NCBI RefSeq assembly: GCF_019351405.1
Contig: NZ_JAHWZX010000007.1
Span: 62,001 to 126,000, forward strand
Direction: 5' to 3'
DNA: 64,000 bases
Origin: Stakelama flava
Lineage (GTDB): Bacteria > Pseudomonadota > Alphaproteobacteria > Sphingomonadales > Sphingomonadaceae
Shown here: piece by piece, positions 1 through 8,734 of the stretch
Numbering within the stretch: position 1 is the stretch's first letter
Layout: every line of letters starts with the position of its first letter
Position numbers and translations under genes: made by a program
The notes under the pieces: model-generated
Told to the model about the DNA's origin: nothing
Seen by the model: the letters and a program-made list of their open reading frames with translations, nothing else
The model's database searches: none

Positions 1-1250
1 CCCCCGTCTGGCACCCCTTCACCCAGCATGGGCTGGAGGAACCCATCCCGCGAATCGTGAGCGCATCTGGGGCCGAGTTGTGGGACGGCGACGGCAAACG
101 CTATCTCGACGCGATCTCGTCCTGGTGGGTGACGACGCACGGCCATTGCCATCCGCGCATCACCGCCGCGATCGCCGAACAGGCGGGAAAACTCGATCAG
201 GTGATCTTCGCAGGCTTCACCCACGACCCGGCGGAGGAAGTCGCCGCGGGGTTGCTCGACCTGTTCCCCGCACCGCTCGCCCATGCCTTTTTTTCCGACA
301 GCGGGTCGACTGCGGTCGAGGTGGGGTTGAAAATGGCGCTCGGCTTCTGGGCGAACCGGGGCGAAGCGCGCAGCCGCATCGCGGTGATGGAACACAGCTA
401 TCACGGCGACACGGTGGGCGGCATGTCGGTGGGCGCGCGCGGCGTGTTCAACCGCGCCTATCAGCCGCTATTGTTCGACGTCGCCACCCTGCCCTTCCCC
501 GCAGCGGGCGCGCAGCAGGAAACGCTCGATGCGCTGGAGGCCCAATGCAGCGGCCCCGATCCGCTCGCCGCGCTGATCGTCGAACCGCTGGTGCTCGGCG
601 CGGGCGGAATGTTGATGTACGATGCCGCCACCCTTGCCGCGATGCGGGCGATATGCGCGCGCCACGATGTATTGTTCATCGCCGATGAAGTGATGACCGG
701 ATGGGGCCGCACCGGCACGCTGTCGGCGTGCGAACAGGCGGATGTCGTGCCCGACATCATGTGCCTGTCGAAAGGAATCACCGGCGGCGCGGTGCCGCTT
801 GCCGTGACGCTGGCGACGCCCGCCCTGTTCGACGCGCACTGGTCGAGCGACAAGGCGAAGATGTTCTTTCATTCGTCGAGCTATACCGCCAATCCCATCG
901 CCTGCGCCGCCGCCGCCGCGAACCTCGCCATCTGGCGCGACGAGCCGGTGCGTGAGCGGATCGCCGATCTCTGCACGCGTCAGGGCGAGCGGCTCGCCCG
1001 GCTCGCGGCGCTGCCCGGCGTGCATGGCGCGCGTCAGGCGGGAACGATCACCGCGCTGGAAATCGGCAATGCGGCGGGGGCGTATCTTTCGGACCTCGGC
1101 CCCCAGCTCAGCGCGCTGTTCCGCTCGCGCGGCGTCCTGCTCCGCCCGCTCGGCAACACCGTCTATGTCATGCCGCCCTATTGCACGACCGAAGCACAGC
1201 TCGACGAAATCTACGCAGCGATCGAAGCGGGTCTCGACCTGCTGGGCTGA
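1..1250 (+). CDS. bioA: Adenosylmethionine-8-amino-7-oxononanoate aminotransferase, 5' partial
   Basis: This PLP enzyme of biotin synthesis transfers the amino group of S-adenosylmethionine to 8-amino-7-oxononanoate to give 7,8-diaminononanoate in the cytosol. The frame is open from base 3 and already reads VWHPFTQHGLEEP, the conserved N-terminal BioA segment, so the true start lies left of the window and the GTG at 57 is internal. SSWWVTTHGHCHP, the FADEVMTGWGRTG-type segment and the PLP lysine in CLSKGITGGAVPL are all visible. It converges with murA, whose end is 39 bases away. Only a few N-terminal residues are missing. Other class III aminotransferases are possible but the motifs fit BioA closely. 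Confidence 0.93.
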   Translation, partial: PVWHPFTQHGLEEPIPRIVSASGAELWDGDGKRYLDAISSWWVTTHGHCHPRITAAIAEQAGKLDQVIFAGFTHDPAEEVAAGLLDLFPAPLAHAFFSDSGSTAVEVGLKMALGFWANRGEARSRIAVMEHSYHGDTVGGMSVGARGVFNRAYQPLLFDVATLPFPAAGAQQETLDALEAQCSGPDPLAALIVEPLVLGAGGMLMYDAATLAAMRAICARHDVLFIADEVMTGWGRTGTLSACEQADVVPDIMCLSKGITGGAVPLAVTLATPALFDAHWSSDKAKMFFHSSSYTANPIACAAAAANLAIWRDEPVRERIADLCTRQGERLARLAALPGVHGARQAGTITALEIGNAAGAYLSDLGPQLSALFRSRGVLLRPLGNTVYVMPPYCTTEAQLDEIYAAIEAGLDLLG

Positions 1251-1289
1251 ACTGGAAAACGGTTCGTTTCAAACGAAGCGAAGCAACGC

Positions 1290-2573
1290 CTACCCGTCGC
1301 TGGTGCGCTCGATATCGGCACCGACCGCCTGCAGCTTTTCCTCCAGCCGCTCATAGCCGCGATCGAGGTGATAGACGCGGCTCACCTGCGTCTCGCCCTC
1401 GGCGGCGAGCCCCGCCAGCACCAGACTCATCGACGCGCGCAGGTCGGTCGCCATCACCGGTGCGCCGACCAGCGTCGCCGGGCCGCGCACCACGGCCGCG
1501 CGCCCGCGCACCTGAATATCGGCGCCCATGCGCGCCAGTTCGGGAACGTGCATATAGCGGTTTTCGAAAATCGTTTCGGTCAGCACGCTTGCGCCATCGG
1601 CCTTGCACAGCATCGCCATGAACTGCGCCTGCATATCGGTGGCGAAGCCGGGAAACGGCGCGGTCGACAGGGTAAGCGGCCCCATCCCGTTCGACGCTTC
1701 CACGAATAGCGAATCCTTGCGCTCCTCGACGGTGATACCCGCTTCTACCAGTGCGGCGATGGTCGCGCGCATATCGCCCGGCGCCGCGCCCACCAGCTCC
1801 AGCGCGCCGCCTGTGATCGCCGCGGCGCAGGCATAGCTGCCTGCCTCGATCCGGTCGGGCATCACGCGATAGGTCGCGCCGTGCAGCCGGTCGCGCCCTT
1901 CGATTTCCAGCGTTTCGGTGCCGATCCCCGAAATAGACGCGCCCATCGCGACCAGCAGGTTGCACAGGTCGACAATCTCCGGCTCGCGCGCCGCATTCTC
2001 GATCACCGTCGTGCCCTTCGCGGTCGCCGCCGCCATCAGCGCGTTTTCGGTCGCGCCCACCGACACCACGGGAAACACCACCCGGCCGCCGGCCAGCCGC
2101 CCGCCCGGCGCGCTTGCCTTCACATAGCCAGCGGTGACTTCAATCTCCGCGCCCATCGCTTCAAGCGCTTTCAGATGAAGGTCGATCGGGCGGTTGCCGA
2201 TCGCGCATCCACCGGGAAGCGACACCGTCGCTTCGCCAGCACGGCCCAGCAGCGGGCCGAGCACCAGGATCGACGCGCGCATCTTGCGCACAATGTCATA
2301 CGGCGCTTCGGTGCTGGTCAGCCGACCGGCACGGATCGTCATCACCCGGCCGAAATCCTCCGGCCGCGCGCCTTCGATCTGGGTCGACGCGCCAAGCTGG
2401 TTGAGCAGATGTCCGAAACTGTCGACATCGGCAAGCCGCGGCAGGTTGCGCAGCGTCAGCGGTTCGTCGGTCAGCAGCGCGCAGGGCATCAGCGTCAGCG
2501 CCGCGTTCTTCGCGCCCGAAATCGCGATACGGCCCGAAAGGCGGTTTCCACCGCGGATGAGAATACGATCCAT
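1290..2573 (-). CDS. murA: UDP-N-acetylglucosamine 1-carboxyvinyltransferase
   Basis: MurA catalyses the first committed step of peptidoglycan synthesis, adding enolpyruvate from PEP to UDP-GlcNAc in the cytosol. The 427-residue protein has the usual length. It carries the substrate-binding lysine in SGAKNAAL (K22) and the catalytic cysteine in [12 protein letters not shown] (C123), so the standard fosfomycin-sensitive cysteine form is present. Two inside-out alpha/beta domains span the whole length. It starts with ATG at 2573 and is divergent from the Crp/Fnr regulator, with 135 bases between the two starts. The gene stands alone on its strand here. Confidence 0.97.
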   Translation of the reverse strand: MDRILIRGGNRLSGRIAISGAKNAALTLMPCALLTDEPLTLRNLPRLADVDSFGHLLNQLGASTQIEGARPEDFGRVMTIRAGRLTSTEAPYDIVRKMRASILVLGPLLGRAGEATVSLPGGCAIGNRPIDLHLKALEAMGAEIEVTAGYVKASAPGGRLAGGRVVFPVVSVGATENALMAAATAKGTTVIENAAREPEIVDLCNLLVAMGASISGIGTETLEIEGRDRLHGATYRVMPDRIEAGSYACAAAITGGALELVGAAPGDMRATIAALVEAGITVEERKDSLFVEASNGMGPLTLSTAPFPGFATDMQAQFMAMLCKADGASVLTETIFENRYMHVPELARMGADIQVRGRAAVVRGPATLVGAPVMATDLRASMSLVLAGLAAEGETQVSRVYHLDRGYERLEEKLQAVGADIERTSDG

Positions 2574-2708
2574 GGCCGGGCTTCTATCGCCTGTGCGTGG
2601 CGAGGCAATAGCGGCGGCAGCGTTAAAACGCGCAGCTTGATCGACTTTAATGCGCGTTTCGCGCGCGGCTGCTCTTTCGCCGAAGCAGCCAAGGGGGAAT
2701 GTTCAAGC

Positions 2709-3443
2709 GTGTCGGCCAGTTGTTTCGCGGAAATATTGGGGGAGCTGGCGCCGCTCAGCGACGATGAATGCGCCGCGCTGGCCAGACTGGAGGAGCGCAC
2801 CCGGCACGTTCGCCGCGGCGCGATACTCCAGCGGGAAAACGAACCGGCGAACGAACTGTTCATCCTCAACAAGGGGCTGATGATGAGCTATGTGCTGCTC
2901 GACGACGGCAGCCGGCAAATCCTGCGCTTCCTGTTTCCCGGCGACATGCTGGGCATGCCCGGCATCATCTATCGCGAAGCGCCCGAAACGCTGTGCGCCC
3001 TGTCCGATTGCGTAGTGTGCCCGTTCGACCGTTCGGCGCTGAGCGACCTGATGACGGCGCAGCCACGACTGGGATCGATGATCCTGATCGTCAGCCAGAT
3101 CGAACGTGTCGCGCTTACCGACCGGCTGGCGATGCTCGGTCGCACCTCGGCAAAGGCGCGTGTGGGCGCGCTGCTGCTTGAAATGCGCGACCGGCTGCGC
3201 GCGACGGACAAGTCGATCGCGGCAACCTTTTCACTGGGCCTGACGCAGGAGGAGATCGGCGACGCGACCGGGCTTACCTCGGTCCATGTCAACCGGATGC
3301 TTCGCCAGCTGGAAGAGGAAGGGCTGATCAGGCGCGATTCGGGGAAGCTGACGCTGACCGACGAGATAACGCTTGCGCGGACCGCCAACTACGTCAACCG
3401 ATATGAAAATCTGGACCTGTCCTGGCTGCCGCCGCGAAAATGA
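2709..3443 (+). CDS. Crp/Fnr family transcriptional regulator
   Basis: A 244-residue DNA-binding regulator. Residues about 35-120 form the cyclic-nucleotide-binding-like jelly roll, about 120-155 the dimer helix, and about 178-212 the winged helix-turn-helix (LTQEEIGDATGLTSVHVNRM). Cysteines are present (C5, C21, C96, C101, C104) but not in the classical N-terminal FNR cluster arrangement, so iron-sulfur sensing of oxygen is uncertain. I chose the GTG at 2709 because AGGGGGA lies about 10 bases upstream; the open frame continues much further upstream, but only as an antisense shadow of murA. The targets cannot be read from the window. Confidence 0.88.
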   Translation: MSASCFAEILGELAPLSDDECAALARLEERTRHVRRGAILQRENEPANELFILNKGLMMSYVLLDDGSRQILRFLFPGDMLGMPGIIYREAPETLCALSDCVVCPFDRSALSDLMTAQPRLGSMILIVSQIERVALTDRLAMLGRTSAKARVGALLLEMRDRLRATDKSIAATFSLGLTQEEIGDATGLTSVHVNRMLRQLEEEGLIRRDSGKLTLTDEITLARTANYVNRYENLDLSWLPPRK

Positions 3444-3473
3444 TCTGCGTGGCGGCGCGGTTACTCTCGCCCA

Positions 3474-3493
3474 ATCGCAACCTTGCGATTTTT
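3474..3493 (+). terminator. Intrinsic terminator after the Crp/Fnr gene
   Basis: ATCGCAA and TTGCGAT form a perfect inverted repeat around a two-base centre, followed directly by TTTT. It lies 31 bases after the regulator's stop codon. The stem is short, so strength is uncertain. Confidence 0.6.
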
Positions 3494-3538
3494 CGATGAA
3501 CTACAGCGCGGCGCTGCCGCGGCGAACCGGATCCTGCT

Positions 3539-3865
3539 TCAGGCCTTTTCCAGCGTGCATTGCAGCGGGTGCTGATTCTGCCGCGCGAAATCGATAACCT
3601 GACTCACCTTGGTCTCCGCCACTTCATAGGTGAAGACGCCGCAAACCCCGACACCTTTTTGATGCACCTGCAGCATGACCCGGGTCGCGTCCTCGATACT
3701 CATGCGGAAAAACCGTCGCAGCACCAGCACGACGAATTCCATCGGCGTGTAATCGTCGTTCAACAACAATACGCGATAAGGCGTCGGTTTTTTGGTCTGG
3801 GTGCGCGTGCGCGTGGCTATACCGACCGAGGCATCATCTCCCTCATCGGCATCATCATCGCTCAT
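3539..3865 (-). CDS. clpS: ATP-dependent Clp protease adaptor protein ClpS
   Basis: ClpS binds the N-domain of ClpA and delivers N-degron substrates to ClpAP. The 108-residue product has an acidic flexible N-terminus (about residues 1-12), then the conserved core [18 protein letters not shown] with the substrate-pocket residues, and the C-terminal half with [20 protein letters not shown] start at 3865 (MSDDDADEG) gives the normal family length; an in-frame ATG at 3895 would add ten residues, and neither has a strong ribosome binding site. The open frame extends further upstream without homology. No clpA follows in the window. Confidence 0.92.
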   Translation of the reverse strand: MSDDDADEGDDASVGIATRTRTQTKKPTPYRVLLLNDDYTPMEFVVLVLRRFFRMSIEDATRVMLQVHQKGVGVCGVFTYEVAETKVSQVIDFARQNQHPLQCTLEKA

Positions 3866-3990
3866 GCGGATCACGAATTCGCGTAAAGAACTCATCACGT
3901 CGGCAAAATATGGCAATCGGGCGGGGAAGGACAAGGGGGCATGATCAGCTTCTTGCGTCCGGCCCGGATCGCGCCGCGGCACACTCATGC

Positions 3991-4028
3991 AAAAGGGGCG
4001 GCCGCGCATGGCAACCGCCCCTTTTTTT
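3991..4028. terminator. Bidirectional hairpin terminator downstream of the phasin gene
   Basis: AAAAGGGGCGG (3991-4001) and CCGCCCCTTTT (4015-4025) are a perfect 11-base inverted repeat around a 13-base loop. T-tracts flank it on both strands. It lies 25 bases after the phasin stop codon and so most likely ends the phaC-phasin transcript on the minus strand. Confidence 0.8.
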
Positions 4029-4052
4029 ACAGGCGCATGACGCCCCGTCGGT

Positions 4053-4970
4053 TCAGGCGACGACCTTCGCCTTGTCAGCGGCGACCGCCATGCGGTTCGA
4101 CAATGGCTGCGCTGCGTCACCGGCCAGCTTCAGCATCGCTTCGGTCTGCTTCGACGCTTCGGCGACATAGGAATCGAACGCACCGCGCAGGAAGTCGCTC
4201 TGCAGCTTGAACCATTCGGTCGGCGATTTGATCTGAGCCATGCTCTTCATCGTGGCGCTCGCGCTTTCGAACGACTTGCGGCCATATTCGGCGGCGTCCT
4301 GGCCAATCGATTCGAGGCCCTTGGCAGCGATCTTGCCGCTTTCGACCATCGCTTCGACATTGCCCTTGGCAAAATCGTTCATTTCTTCCGCCATCTTCAT
4401 ATTCTTCTCCATCACGCCCTTGGCGCGTTCGCTCATATCCGTGAACATGGTCTGCGACTTGTTCACCGCTTCCTCGACACTGTTTTGCATGGTTTCCACT
4501 TCCTCGCTTGCAGTTGCCAGGGTCTTGGTGGCGACCTGGCTGGCCTTGGCGGTCGTCGCCTTGGCGGCGTCCGCAATCTCCGGTGCCTCGTCCCGCGCGA
4601 CTTCGGCAGCCTTACACGCGCTATCCGCAACCTGCTTCGTTGCCGCAGCGCTCTGCTTCGTCGCTTCGACCGGGGCAGCGCTAGCGGCCTGCGCCACCTT
4701 GGCGGCAACCGGTTCAGGGGCGGGCGTCGGTGAAGGCGCCGGTGCGCTTTTGGTCACCGAAGCGGGCTTGGGCGCGGGAGTTGGTTTGGGTGCGGCAGGG
4801 GTCGGTTTCGCAGCCACCTTCGCCTCCGGCTTCTTCGCAACACTGGCGTCGGGCTTCGCGGCAGCCTTCGCCGAATCGCGCATAGGCGCCTTTTTGGCCG
4901 CCGGCTTGCGGGCGGCGGAAGTTTTGGCGGGCGCGGATTTGGCGCCGGTTTTGGAACCTTGGCGGGCCAT
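4053..4970 (-). CDS. Phasin family protein with a Lys/Ala/Pro-rich N-terminal region
   Basis: Phasins coat polyhydroxyalkanoate granules. The 305-residue product has two parts. Residues 1 to about 100 are low-complexity and rich in K, A and P ([13 protein letters not shown] type), like the histone-H1-like tail of PhaF/AlgP proteins. Residues about 150-300 are an amphipathic helical phasin domain ([21 protein letters not shown]). The start at 4970 is fixed by AGGAGG upstream; an earlier in-frame start at 5012 would run into the operator region. The PHA synthase gene is directly upstream on the same strand. The basic tail is at the N-terminus, whereas in Pseudomonas PhaF it is C-terminal. Confidence 0.85.
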   Translation of the reverse strand: MARQGSKTGAKSAPAKTSAARKPAAKKAPMRDSAKAAAKPDASVAKKPEAKVAAKPTPAAPKPTPAPKPASVTKSAPAPSPTPAPEPVAAKVAQAASAAPVEATKQSAAATKQVADSACKAAEVARDEAPEIADAAKATTAKASQVATKTLATASEEVETMQNSVEEAVNKSQTMFTDMSERAKGVMEKNMKMAEEMNDFAKGNVEAMVESGKIAAKGLESIGQDAAEYGRKSFESASATMKSMAQIKSPTEWFKLQSDFLRGAFDSYVAEASKQTEAMLKLAGDAAQPLSNRMAVAADKAKVVA

Positions 4971-4989
4971 GCGAATCCTCCTGTTGCTT

Positions 4990-5049
4990 GTTGCGCTGCA
5001 ACATACGCTCATGATGCAATAATTGCAAGCGTATTGTGCAGTGCAACAA
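4990..5049. promoter_or_regulatory. Cluster of TGC/GCA dyads upstream of the phasin gene (candidate PhaR operator)
   Basis: Three dyads lie in 60 bases. They are GTTGC-N3-GCAAC at 4990-5002, the perfect TGCAAT-A-ATTGCA at 5015-5027, and the imperfect TTGTGCA/TGCAACAA at 5034-5049. Alphaproteobacterial PhaR repressors are known to bind TGC-rich sites upstream of phasin genes. The assignment to PhaR is an inference, and phaR itself is not in the window. Confidence 0.55.
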
Positions 5050-5082
5050 AACCCGCCGCATTTCGGTCGACGTTACGGAATG

Positions 5083-6822
5083 CTAGCGCTGGCGGACATA
5101 GCTTCCCGGCGCGTCCCCATAGGTCTTGCGATTGCCGCGCCCGGGAACCCGCGCGCCATTGGCTTTCACATCCTCGCCCGAATAAGCCGCGATCCATGCG
5201 CGCCAGTCGGGCCACCAGCTTCCCTTGGTTTCTTTCGCCCCCACCTTGAACGCTTCCAGGCTCCCCGTCTCGCCCGGATTGGTCCAGAACTGATATTTCT
5301 GTGCATCCGGCGGGTTCACCACGCCGGCGATATGTCCCGATCCCGCCAGTACGAAGCGCAGCGGCCCGGACAGATGGTGGGTCATTTTCCACACGCTTTC
5401 GGGCGGCGCGATATGGTCTTCGCGCCCCGCCTGAACATAGGCGGGCGTCTTCACGCTCGACAGGTCGATCGGCACGCCTGCGATCCGCATCGCGCCGGGC
5501 CGCACCAGCAGATTGTCGCGATACAGGTCGCGCAGATAATCAACATGCCACTGGCCCGGCAGGTTCGTCACATCGGCATTCCAGTGGAGCAGGTCGAATG
5601 GCGCGTATTCCTCCCCCAGCAGATAATTGTTGGTGACATAGCTCCAGATCAGGTCCCGCCCGCGAAGCAGGTTGAACGTCGCCGCCATGAACCGACCATC
5701 AAGATAGCCGTCGGTATTGAGCGATTCGATCATCGCCAGTTGCTCGTCATCGACGAATAGCGACAGGTCGCCCGAATGCGCGAAATCGACCTGCGCGGTG
5801 AAGAAGGTCGCGCTCGCCACCTTCGCCGCCTCCCCTCGCGCGGCGAGCACCGCCAGCGTCGCGGCCAGCGCGGTTCCCGCCACGCAATAGCCGATGACGC
5901 TGACGCTATCGACCTTCAGCAGGTTGCGCACCGTGTCGATCGCGTCGATCTGCCCCTTTTCGACATAATCGTCCCAGCCGATGCCGCCCATCGTCGCGTC
6001 GGCCGATTTCCACGACACCACGAATACGCTCAGTCCCTGATCGACCGCCCATTTGACGAAGCTTTTTTCGGGCGACAGGTCGAGGATGTAATAGCGGTTG
6101 ATCCAGGGCGGAAAGATGATCAGCGGCGTCTTCGCCACCGTCGGGGTGGTCGGCGCATAGTGGATCAGTTCGTACAGCGGAGTGCGGTGCACGACCTTGC
6201 CCGGCGTTGCGGCGATATTCTCGCCCAGCGTAAAGGCGTTGGCGTCGGTCTGAGTCAGTTGCCCCTTGCTCATGTCGGACAGCATGTTCTGCAGCCCTTT
6301 GAGCAGGTTCTCGCCGCGCGTTTCCATGATCCGTTCGATCACCAGCGGGTTCGTCGCGGCGAAGTTGGACGGGCTCATCGCATCGACGAAGCTTTTGGTG
6401 GCGAAACGAATCTGCTCCTTCTGCCGGGGATCGATTCCCGGCAGCGCGTCGACGCCCTTCAGGATATGGTCGGCGATCAGGAAATAGCTTTGCCGGATGA
6501 AATCGAACAGCGGCTCCTGGCGCCATTGCGGCGCGCGGAAGCGTTTGTCGCGCGCATGTTCGGCAGGTTCGCCCTCACCCGCCCCGCCTTCGCTATCGGG
6601 GTCGAGGAAGCGCTGCCACAGCTTCATCGTGTCGGTCCAGAAATCGGCGCTTGCGCGGGCAAAGGCACTGGGATCGCTCCATCCCGAAAGCGGCGCTGCC
6701 TCCATGGTGTGGATGCCGTTTTCCAGCAGCATCTGCTGCGCGCGTCCAAGCACCCAGGTCCAGTGCTGCAAATCGGCCAGCGTCTGCGTACCGCCGGTCG
6801 CCTCGCCCTGCATATCGTTCAT
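5083..6822 (-). CDS. phaC: Class I poly(R)-hydroxyalkanoate synthase
   Basis: PhaC polymerises (R)-3-hydroxyacyl-CoA into PHA at the granule surface. The 579-residue product has the class I N-terminal domain and a C-terminal alpha/beta hydrolase domain. The lipase-like box reads GYCVAGT with catalytic C313. The partner residues are D469 in AGREDHIAP and H497 in GSGHIAGVVNPP. The usual box is GYCxGGT, so the first small residue after Val is Ala instead of Gly. I chose the ATG at 6822; a TTG at 6834 in the same frame would add four residues and has a GAGAGG upstream. It is followed by the phasin gene and is divergent from alaC. Confidence 0.95.
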   Translation of the reverse strand: MNDMQGEATGGTQTLADLQHWTWVLGRAQQMLLENGIHTMEAAPLSGWSDPSAFARASADFWTDTMKLWQRFLDPDSEGGAGEGEPAEHARDKRFRAPQWRQEPLFDFIRQSYFLIADHILKGVDALPGIDPRQKEQIRFATKSFVDAMSPSNFAATNPLVIERIMETRGENLLKGLQNMLSDMSKGQLTQTDANAFTLGENIAATPGKVVHRTPLYELIHYAPTTPTVAKTPLIIFPPWINRYYILDLSPEKSFVKWAVDQGLSVFVVSWKSADATMGGIGWDDYVEKGQIDAIDTVRNLLKVDSVSVIGYCVAGTALAATLAVLAARGEAAKVASATFFTAQVDFAHSGDLSLFVDDEQLAMIESLNTDGYLDGRFMAATFNLLRGRDLIWSYVTNNYLLGEEYAPFDLLHWNADVTNLPGQWHVDYLRDLYRDNLLVRPGAMRIAGVPIDLSSVKTPAYVQAGREDHIAPPESVWKMTHHLSGPLRFVLAGSGHIAGVVNPPDAQKYQFWTNPGETGSLEAFKVGAKETKGSWWPDWRAWIAAYSGEDVKANGARVPGRGNRKTYGDAPGSYVRQR

Positions 6823-6909
6823 AATTTCGTCCAATCGCCTCTCGCTTGTAAGGTTGCTATAGCCTAGCGGCGCGCTCTGTGCGATTCATGCGCGCCAGGA
6901 GGTTCGTCA

Positions 6910-8121
6910 ATGTCCGAAGAATTTTACCGTATCCGTCGCCTTCCCCCCTATGTCATCGCCGAAGTCAACGCGATGCGGGCGGCGGCGCGCGCGGGCGGGG
7001 AGGACATTATCGACCTCGGCATGGGCAATCCCGACCTGCCCCCGCCCGACCATGTCGTGGAAAAACTGTGCGAGGTGGCGAAAAAACCGGACGCGCACGG
7101 ATATTCGCAATCGAAGGGGATTCCGGGGCTTCGCCGCGCGCAGGCGGGCTATTACGGTCGCCGCTTCGGCGTCGATCTCGACCCGGAAAGCGAAGTCGTT
7201 GTAACCATGGGGTCGAAGGAGGGGCTGGCCAGCCTCGCCACCGCGATCACTGCGCCGGGCGACGTCGTGCTCGCGCCCAACCCGTCCTATCCCATTCACA
7301 CCTTCGGCTTCATCATTGCAGGCGCCACGATCCGCAGCGTGCCGACCACCCCGGACGAAGCGTATTTCGAAAGCCTCGACAAGGCGATGTATTACACCGT
7401 CCCGCGGCCAAGCGTGCTGGTAGTGAATTACCCGTCGAACCCGACGGCGGAAACGGTCGACCTGGCCTTTTACGAACGGCTGGTCGGCTGGGCGAAGGCG
7501 AACAAGGTCTGGATCATTTCCGACCTCGCCTATTCCGAACTATATTATGACGGAAAGCCGACGCCCTCGATCCTTCAGGTAAAGGGGGCGAAGGATGTCG
7601 CGGTCGAATTCACCTCGCTTTCCAAAACCTATTCGATGGCCGGGTGGCGGATCGGCTTTGCCGTGGGCAACCGCGAACTGATCGCGGCGATGACGCGGGT
7701 CAAATCCTATCTCGACTATGGCGCGTTCACCCCGGTTCAGGCAGCCGCCTGCGCCGCGCTCAACGGGCCGCAGGATATCGTCGATCGCAACCGCGAACTG
7801 TATCACAAGCGCCGCGACGTGATGGTCGAAAGTTTCGCCCGCGCTGGATGGGACATCCCCTCGCCCGCCGCCTCGATGTTCGCCTGGGCGCCCGTGCCGC
7901 CCGCGCTTGCGCATTTAGGCAGCCTTGAATTCTCCAAACAATTGCTGACTCATGCCAAGGTCGCGGTCGCGCCGGGGGTCGGCTATGGGGAAAATGGTGA
8001 AGGCTATGTACGGATCGCAATGGTCGAGAATGAACAAAGGCTGCGTCAGGCGGCGCGCAACGTGAAACGCTATCTGCAAAGCATGGGCGTCAATCAGGCG
8101 CGCGCAAGCGGCAACCGATAG
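6910..8121 (+). CDS. alaC: Alanine transaminase AlaC-type aminotransferase (fold type I)
   Basis: A PLP enzyme of the class I/II aminotransferase family, expected to convert glutamate and pyruvate to alanine and 2-oxoglutarate. The 403-residue sequence follows E. coli AlaC closely over its length, for example FYRIRRLPPYV, IDLGMGNPD, GSKEGLASL and PNPSYPIH, with the PLP lysine K239 in SLSKTYSMAGWRIGF. An AGGAGG sits just before the ATG at 6910. Related aminotransferases with other substrates (aspartate, diaminopimelate) cannot be fully excluded. The DUF2061 gene follows after nine bases, so the two may be co-transcribed. Confidence 0.9.
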   Translation: MSEEFYRIRRLPPYVIAEVNAMRAAARAGGEDIIDLGMGNPDLPPPDHVVEKLCEVAKKPDAHGYSQSKGIPGLRRAQAGYYGRRFGVDLDPESEVVVTMGSKEGLASLATAITAPGDVVLAPNPSYPIHTFGFIIAGATIRSVPTTPDEAYFESLDKAMYYTVPRPSVLVVNYPSNPTAETVDLAFYERLVGWAKANKVWIISDLAYSELYYDGKPTPSILQVKGAKDVAVEFTSLSKTYSMAGWRIGFAVGNRELIAAMTRVKSYLDYGAFTPVQAAACAALNGPQDIVDRNRELYHKRRDVMVESFARAGWDIPSPAASMFAWAPVPPALAHLGSLEFSKQLLTHAKVAVAPGVGYGENGEGYVRIAMVENEQRLRQAARNVKRYLQSMGVNQARASGNR

Positions 8122-8130
8122 GGGGTCGCG

Positions 8131-8418
8131 ATGCTGTTGTTCAGCGGCGCGGAAAGCCATCCGCGCTCTATCGTCAAGGCGATATCCTGGCGCGCGCTGG
8201 GCAGTCTGGACACGTTCGTGCTCAGTTGGCTGTTCAGCGGCAATCCCGCGATCGCGGTATCGATCGCGGGGACCGAGGTGTTTACCAAGATATTCCTGTT
8301 CTATCTGCACGAACGCGGCTGGGCGATGGTCCGCTGGGGCCTCAAACCGTTGCCCGGCGCGCAGGAAGTGACGGCGCGCGAAAGCGCAGGCACCTCATCC
8401 GCACAGCGCGAAAACTAG
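8131..8418 (+). CDS. DUF2061 family membrane protein
   Basis: A 95-residue protein with two hydrophobic segments (about residues 22-36 and 40-60). It has the family signature: RSIVKAISWRALGSLDTFVLSWL followed by SIAGTEVFTKIFLFYLHERGW, here only paraphrased as RSxxKAxSWRxxGSxDTF and TEVxTKxxLxYLHERxW. The function of DUF2061 is unknown; it is common in alphaproteobacteria and cyanobacteria, sometimes near sulfate assimilation genes. An AGGGGG overlaps the alaC stop region and serves as ribosome binding site, which supports co-expression with alaC. The C-terminal 25 residues are not conserved. Confidence 0.85.
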   Translation: MLLFSGAESHPRSIVKAISWRALGSLDTFVLSWLFSGNPAIAVSIAGTEVFTKIFLFYLHERGWAMVRWGLKPLPGAQEVTARESAGTSSAQREN

Positions 8419-8734
8419 CGAGCGTCTAGGGCCACTGAGATTGCGGGCGGGGCGGCTGTTCTCGAAATTCCAGACGCAATATCCGTGACCCTAGCCATCG
8501 CAAGGAGTGCGGCGGCATGGCAATCCTACAAACACGGCGGTAAATCTGGATGGCTGCCCTGCGCGGCGCACCGCTTATTCGGTACGCCCCGCGCATGTAC
8601 CGCACTGGCGATGGCAGAGGAAATTTTACGCGAACCGAGCAACTTGGCGCCCGCCGGCTCGTTTGAGTCACGGCCGGACGCGAACCACGCGCACTGCCTG
8701 TTTCCATCATTCATTCAGCCTATCGGAGGCAATC
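8419..8734. other. Intergenic stretch of 316 bases without a recognised gene
   Basis: No protein, tRNA or known RNA was recognised. The only coding-like item is a nine-codon reading frame (ATG at 8517, stop ending at 8543) that has AAGGAG nine bases upstream. A strong ribosome binding site (CGGAGG, 8724-8729) for the next gene lies at the right end. I searched for an EcfG-type GGAAC/CGTT promoter pair with proper spacing and found none. Confidence 0.5.

Noticed and set aside
1263..1277. Small palindrome TTCGTTT-C-AAACGAA between bioA and murA
   Set aside because: The stem is short with a one-base centre and no T-tract, so I do not call it a terminator. It may still be a weak end signal for the converging genes.
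1881..2708. N-terminal extension of the Crp/Fnr reading frame back to 1881
   Set aside because: It runs antisense through murA and has no family similarity. The GTG at 2709 has a ribosome binding site and gives normal length.
8600..8730. Possible EcfG (general stress) promoter upstream of the YciE-family gene
   Set aside because: CGAAC and CGTT elements are present near 8629 and 8660 but are about 24 bases apart instead of 16-17, and the -35 differs from GGAAC.
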